Shown here in pieces: positions 62,396 through 64,000 of a stretch of 64,000 bases of DNA. How positions within the stretch are numbered: position 1 is the stretch's first letter; each line of letters starts with the position of its first letter. This DNA is from COE1 sp949066965 (GTDB taxonomy: Bacteria > Bacillota > Clostridia > Lachnospirales > Lachnospiraceae). The position numbers and the translations under genes are program-made. The stretch lies in contig CARTDA010000007.1 of NCBI GenBank assembly GCA_949066965.1, forward strand, positions 1 to 64,000. Reading direction: 5' to 3'. The notes under the pieces are model-generated. The model worked only from the letters and a program-made list of their open reading frames with translations. It did not search any database and was not told the DNA's origin.

Positions 62396-62560
62396 ATGCG
62401 ATTTGATTTAATGAATTATTCATCAAGTATGCCTTTGGCTTTTTGTCCGTGCCAAGGAAGTTGCGGAGGTACATGTGCAGGCGGTTGTTCTGGTTGCAAA
62501 GGCGCATGTAAATCCTCATGTAAAGGCTCTTTAATTCTTTACATTTTGAGTGAGGACTAA
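62396..62560 (+). CDS. Cysteine-rich RiPP precursor peptide 1 (54 aa)
   Basis: The ATG at 62396 follows GGGAGGTG at the right spacing; the open frame reaches 7 codons further up but without a site. The short leader (1-16, MRFDLMNYSSSMPLAF) precedes an eight-cysteine core: C17, C19, C23, C27, C31, C34, C38 and C42, mostly spaced CxxxC with one CxxC and CPC at the start. Residues between are small (Gly, Ser, Ala, Lys). A hydrophobic tail (SLILYILSED) follows. Likely substrate of the upstream radical SAM enzyme. There is no Gly-Gly cleavage site. Confidence 0.85.
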   Translation: MRFDLMNYSSSMPLAFCPCQGSCGGTCAGGCSGCKGACKSSCKGSLILYILSED

Positions 62561-62614
62561 AAGTAGTCAAGCGCTCTATATAATTTACTTAATCTATTTC
62601 TAGGAGGGATTGGC

Positions 62615-62752
62615 ATGAAACTGAGTTCAATGAATGGTTCTACTGCTTCAATTAATTGGTGCCCTTGTCAAGGAGGCTGTACAGGATGTAGCGGCCAATG
62701 TACAGGTTGTCGGGGCTGTATGCTTACAAGCACGAGTAAACCATGGGTATAA
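62615..62752 (+). CDS. Cysteine-rich RiPP precursor peptide 2 (45 aa)
   Basis: A short gene with TAGGAGGG upstream. Its leader (MKLSSMNGSTASINW) is followed by seven cysteines: C16, C18, C22, C25, C29, C32 and C35. It shares CPCQGxC with precursor 1 but has more CxxC spacings (CTGC, CTGC, CRGC). The ending MLTSTSKPWV differs from precursor 1, so the two mature products would differ. Both leaders are unusually short. A terminator follows 27 bases later. Confidence 0.82.
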   Translation: MKLSSMNGSTASINWCPCQGGCTGCSGQCTGCRGCMLTSTSKPWV

Positions 62753-62779
62753 AATGCCTAAAATAAATATTCATAATCT

Positions 62780-62820
62780 AAGGGGCTGTCGCAATTAGCT
62801 TTTTAAAGTGGCAACCCCTT
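62780..62820 (+). terminator. Terminator after the precursor genes
   Basis: AAGGGGCTGTCGC pairs with GTGGCAACCCCTT (G-U pairs allowed), followed by TGTATTTAATTTT. Confidence 0.65.
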
Positions 62821-63006
62821 GTATTTAATTTTAATCATGTTTGTTTTAGCTTCATATAAATATTGGTTTTAATAATTCAAGACTTTGTACTAATCATAAA
62901 GAATATACTTAAAAGTCGAAAGAGCAATAGATAGAAAAAGTTTGCTTCTTTATGTGCAAATTAAGGTTTTCGGATATAGTAGATGCACACTTTTGAGGGT
63001 GGGACA

Positions 63007-64000
63007 ATGATAAATAAAATAATTAAAAATGAACAGATATTATTTTTTACAAGATATATTGCACCATACAAATATAAGTTAATGGAATTATATTGTATAA
63101 CTGTGATAATAAATGTTTTAGGGTTATTACCTATATATTTTATGGGAAAAATAATTAACTATGTCACAAATAAGGAATTTAATAATATATTACATACAAT
63201 TATGATATTATTTGTTGTCTTTCTAGTAAGTTCTGTTTTCAATGTCAGGCAGACGTATTTGCATAATTTCCTTAATAATAAGATATCTAAAATGATAAAA
63301 ATAGATATATTCAATAAAGCATTGTATATTCCTATAAATAGATTAAATGATACTACATCTGGTCATATAATTTCACTAATTGAAGGAGATGCAGAGAAAG
63401 TTGTAAATTTTTATGTTTTAAATATTGTAGAAATAGTTGTTACTATTGTAACGTTAATAGTGTCGTTGTTCTTTCTCATTAAATCATCCTTTTCTTTGAC
63501 AATGATAGCAATAACTGCTTTTATGCTGGGGATTCTCATAAATTTTTTTAGTAATAAAAAAATTGGTACTGTATCTGAAAATTTAAGAAAAGTAAGTGAT
63601 ATGAATTTTAACTTTTTAAATGAATCCTTAAATGGAATAAAAGAAGTAAAATCATACGTAATGGAAAGCAAATTGGCAAATAAGTTTCATTATTTTGCTG
63701 AACAAGTTTATCAAAATAATATGAAGTTATCTTCATATTTAATGTTGTCTAACATGATTAATGCCTGTTCATCTTCAATGGCTGATTGGTTAATAATTGG
63801 CTATGGTACATGGAAAATAATAAATGAAAAACTATTAATTGGAACATATGTAGCATTTAATGGTTTTCTGGGAACATTTTTCAATGCAGTTAAAGAGTTA
63901 ATGAATATAAATGTTATGTTTAGAACAATTTTTTCTTCTTTAAATCGCATTTATACATTTTTAAGTATAAGTGAAGAAAAGAGTTATAGAAAAAAGGAAA
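63007..64000 (+). CDS. ABC transporter, transmembrane part (cut by window end)
   Basis: At least 331 aa, open to the window end. The reading starts MINKIIKNEQILFFTRYIAP, with about six membrane segments in the pattern of a type I ABC exporter. The coupling-helix region SEDLR...-like stretch is SENLRKVSDMNFNFLNESLNGIKEVKSY. The ATPase half should lie beyond the window. There is no N-terminal C39 peptidase domain, so it would export without trimming the leader. GAGGGTGGG precedes the ATG. Position argues for export of the cysteine-rich peptides or for self-immunity. Confidence 0.8.
   Translation, partial: MINKIIKNEQILFFTRYIAPYKYKLMELYCITVIINVLGLLPIYFMGKIINYVTNKEFNNILHTIMILFVVFLVSSVFNVRQTYLHNFLNNKISKMIKIDIFNKALYIPINRLNDTTSGHIISLIEGDAEKVVNFYVLNIVEIVVTIVTLIVSLFFLIKSSFSLTMIAITAFMLGILINFFSNKKIGTVSENLRKVSDMNFNFLNESLNGIKEVKSYVMESKLANKFHYFAEQVYQNNMKLSSYLMLSNMINACSSSMADWLIIGYGTWKIINEKLLIGTYVAFNGFLGTFFNAVKELMNINVMFRTIFSSLNRIYTFLSISEEKSYRKKE

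Noticed and set aside
1..64000. CRISPR array, tRNA or rRNA genes
   Set aside because: No regularly spaced identical repeats with unique spacers, and no cloverleaf or rRNA-like sequence was seen on reading.

Overview
The window looks like the chromosome of a gut-type, starch-using, spore-forming member of the Lachnospiraceae (Roseburia / Agathobacter / Lachnospira neighbourhood). This is a judgement from gene content, not a database match. The signs are a Gram-positive hprK-glcK-murB-rapZ-whiA block, a SipL-type spore morphogenesis protein, a DUF4317 protein, a very large exported starch-degrading enzyme next to glycogen phosphorylase, an ECF folate transporter under a tetrahydrofolate riboswitch, and several copies of the AAA-ATPase-like/PD-(D/E)XK (DUF1703) family. 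I saw no tRNA, rRNA, CRISPR array, integrase or complete insertion sequence.

Layout. 0-4.5 kb: a 48-aa small ORF, ileS (long type-2-like form) and a membrane-anchored alpha/beta hydrolase. 4.5-12 kb is an accessory patch: an Rpn-family nuclease, an orphan promoter-leader copy, an AT-rich frameshifted gene, a DUF1703 ATPase/nuclease, a TPM-like protein with DUF4317, and a nonsense-interrupted Uma2 gene. 12-18.4 kb: pncB, a tandem two-headed HTH/TPR regulator, an unknown secreted protein overlapping a MacB-like membrane protein, and a coiled-coil protein. 18.4-28.6 kb: glycogen phosphorylase, a lipoprotein and the 2187-aa extracellular GH13 enzyme. 28.6-41.5 kb: an Hpt-like membrane protein, the folate transporter, an Mrr-type nuclease, ylmH, a MATE exporter, an FGGY kinase-araD-split transketolase block, pyrK-pyrD and sipL.

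41.5-47.8 kb is repeat-rich and carries small membrane proteins and two polytopic glycosyltransferases. 47.9-55.3 kb is the conserved hprK-glcK-murB-rapZ-whiA-dagK-acyltransferase run, packed with short gaps or 4-nt overlaps. 55.4-57.7 kb holds a hypothetical gene, an internally deleted DUF1703 gene and a palindromic repeat.

57.8-64 kb is an AT-rich island and the most interesting part of the window. On the minus strand are a BlaI-type repressor, a BlaR1-type M56 metalloprotease and a small secreted protein. Divergently on the plus strand is a RiPP cluster: a radical SAM/SPASM enzyme, a second SPASM-like protein without the radical SAM CxxxCxxC motif, a 95-aa accessory protein, two short cysteine-rich precursors (54 and 45 aa, both with CPCQG followed by CxxC/CxxxC repeats), and an ABC exporter cut by the window end. 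The architecture fits the 'CXXX-repeat peptide' maturation systems. Product structure, activity and regulation by the BlaI/BlaR1 pair are inferences.

How the genes work together: the exported GH13 enzyme, glycogen phosphorylase, ROK glucokinase and HprK cover alpha-glucan use and its control. The FGGY kinase, AraD and transketolase form a pentose route. MurB, RapZ, WhiA, the lipid kinase and the acyltransferase serve the envelope and cell cycle. Several accessory genes are broken or scarred by short palindromic elements, so the accessory patches appear to be in active turnover.
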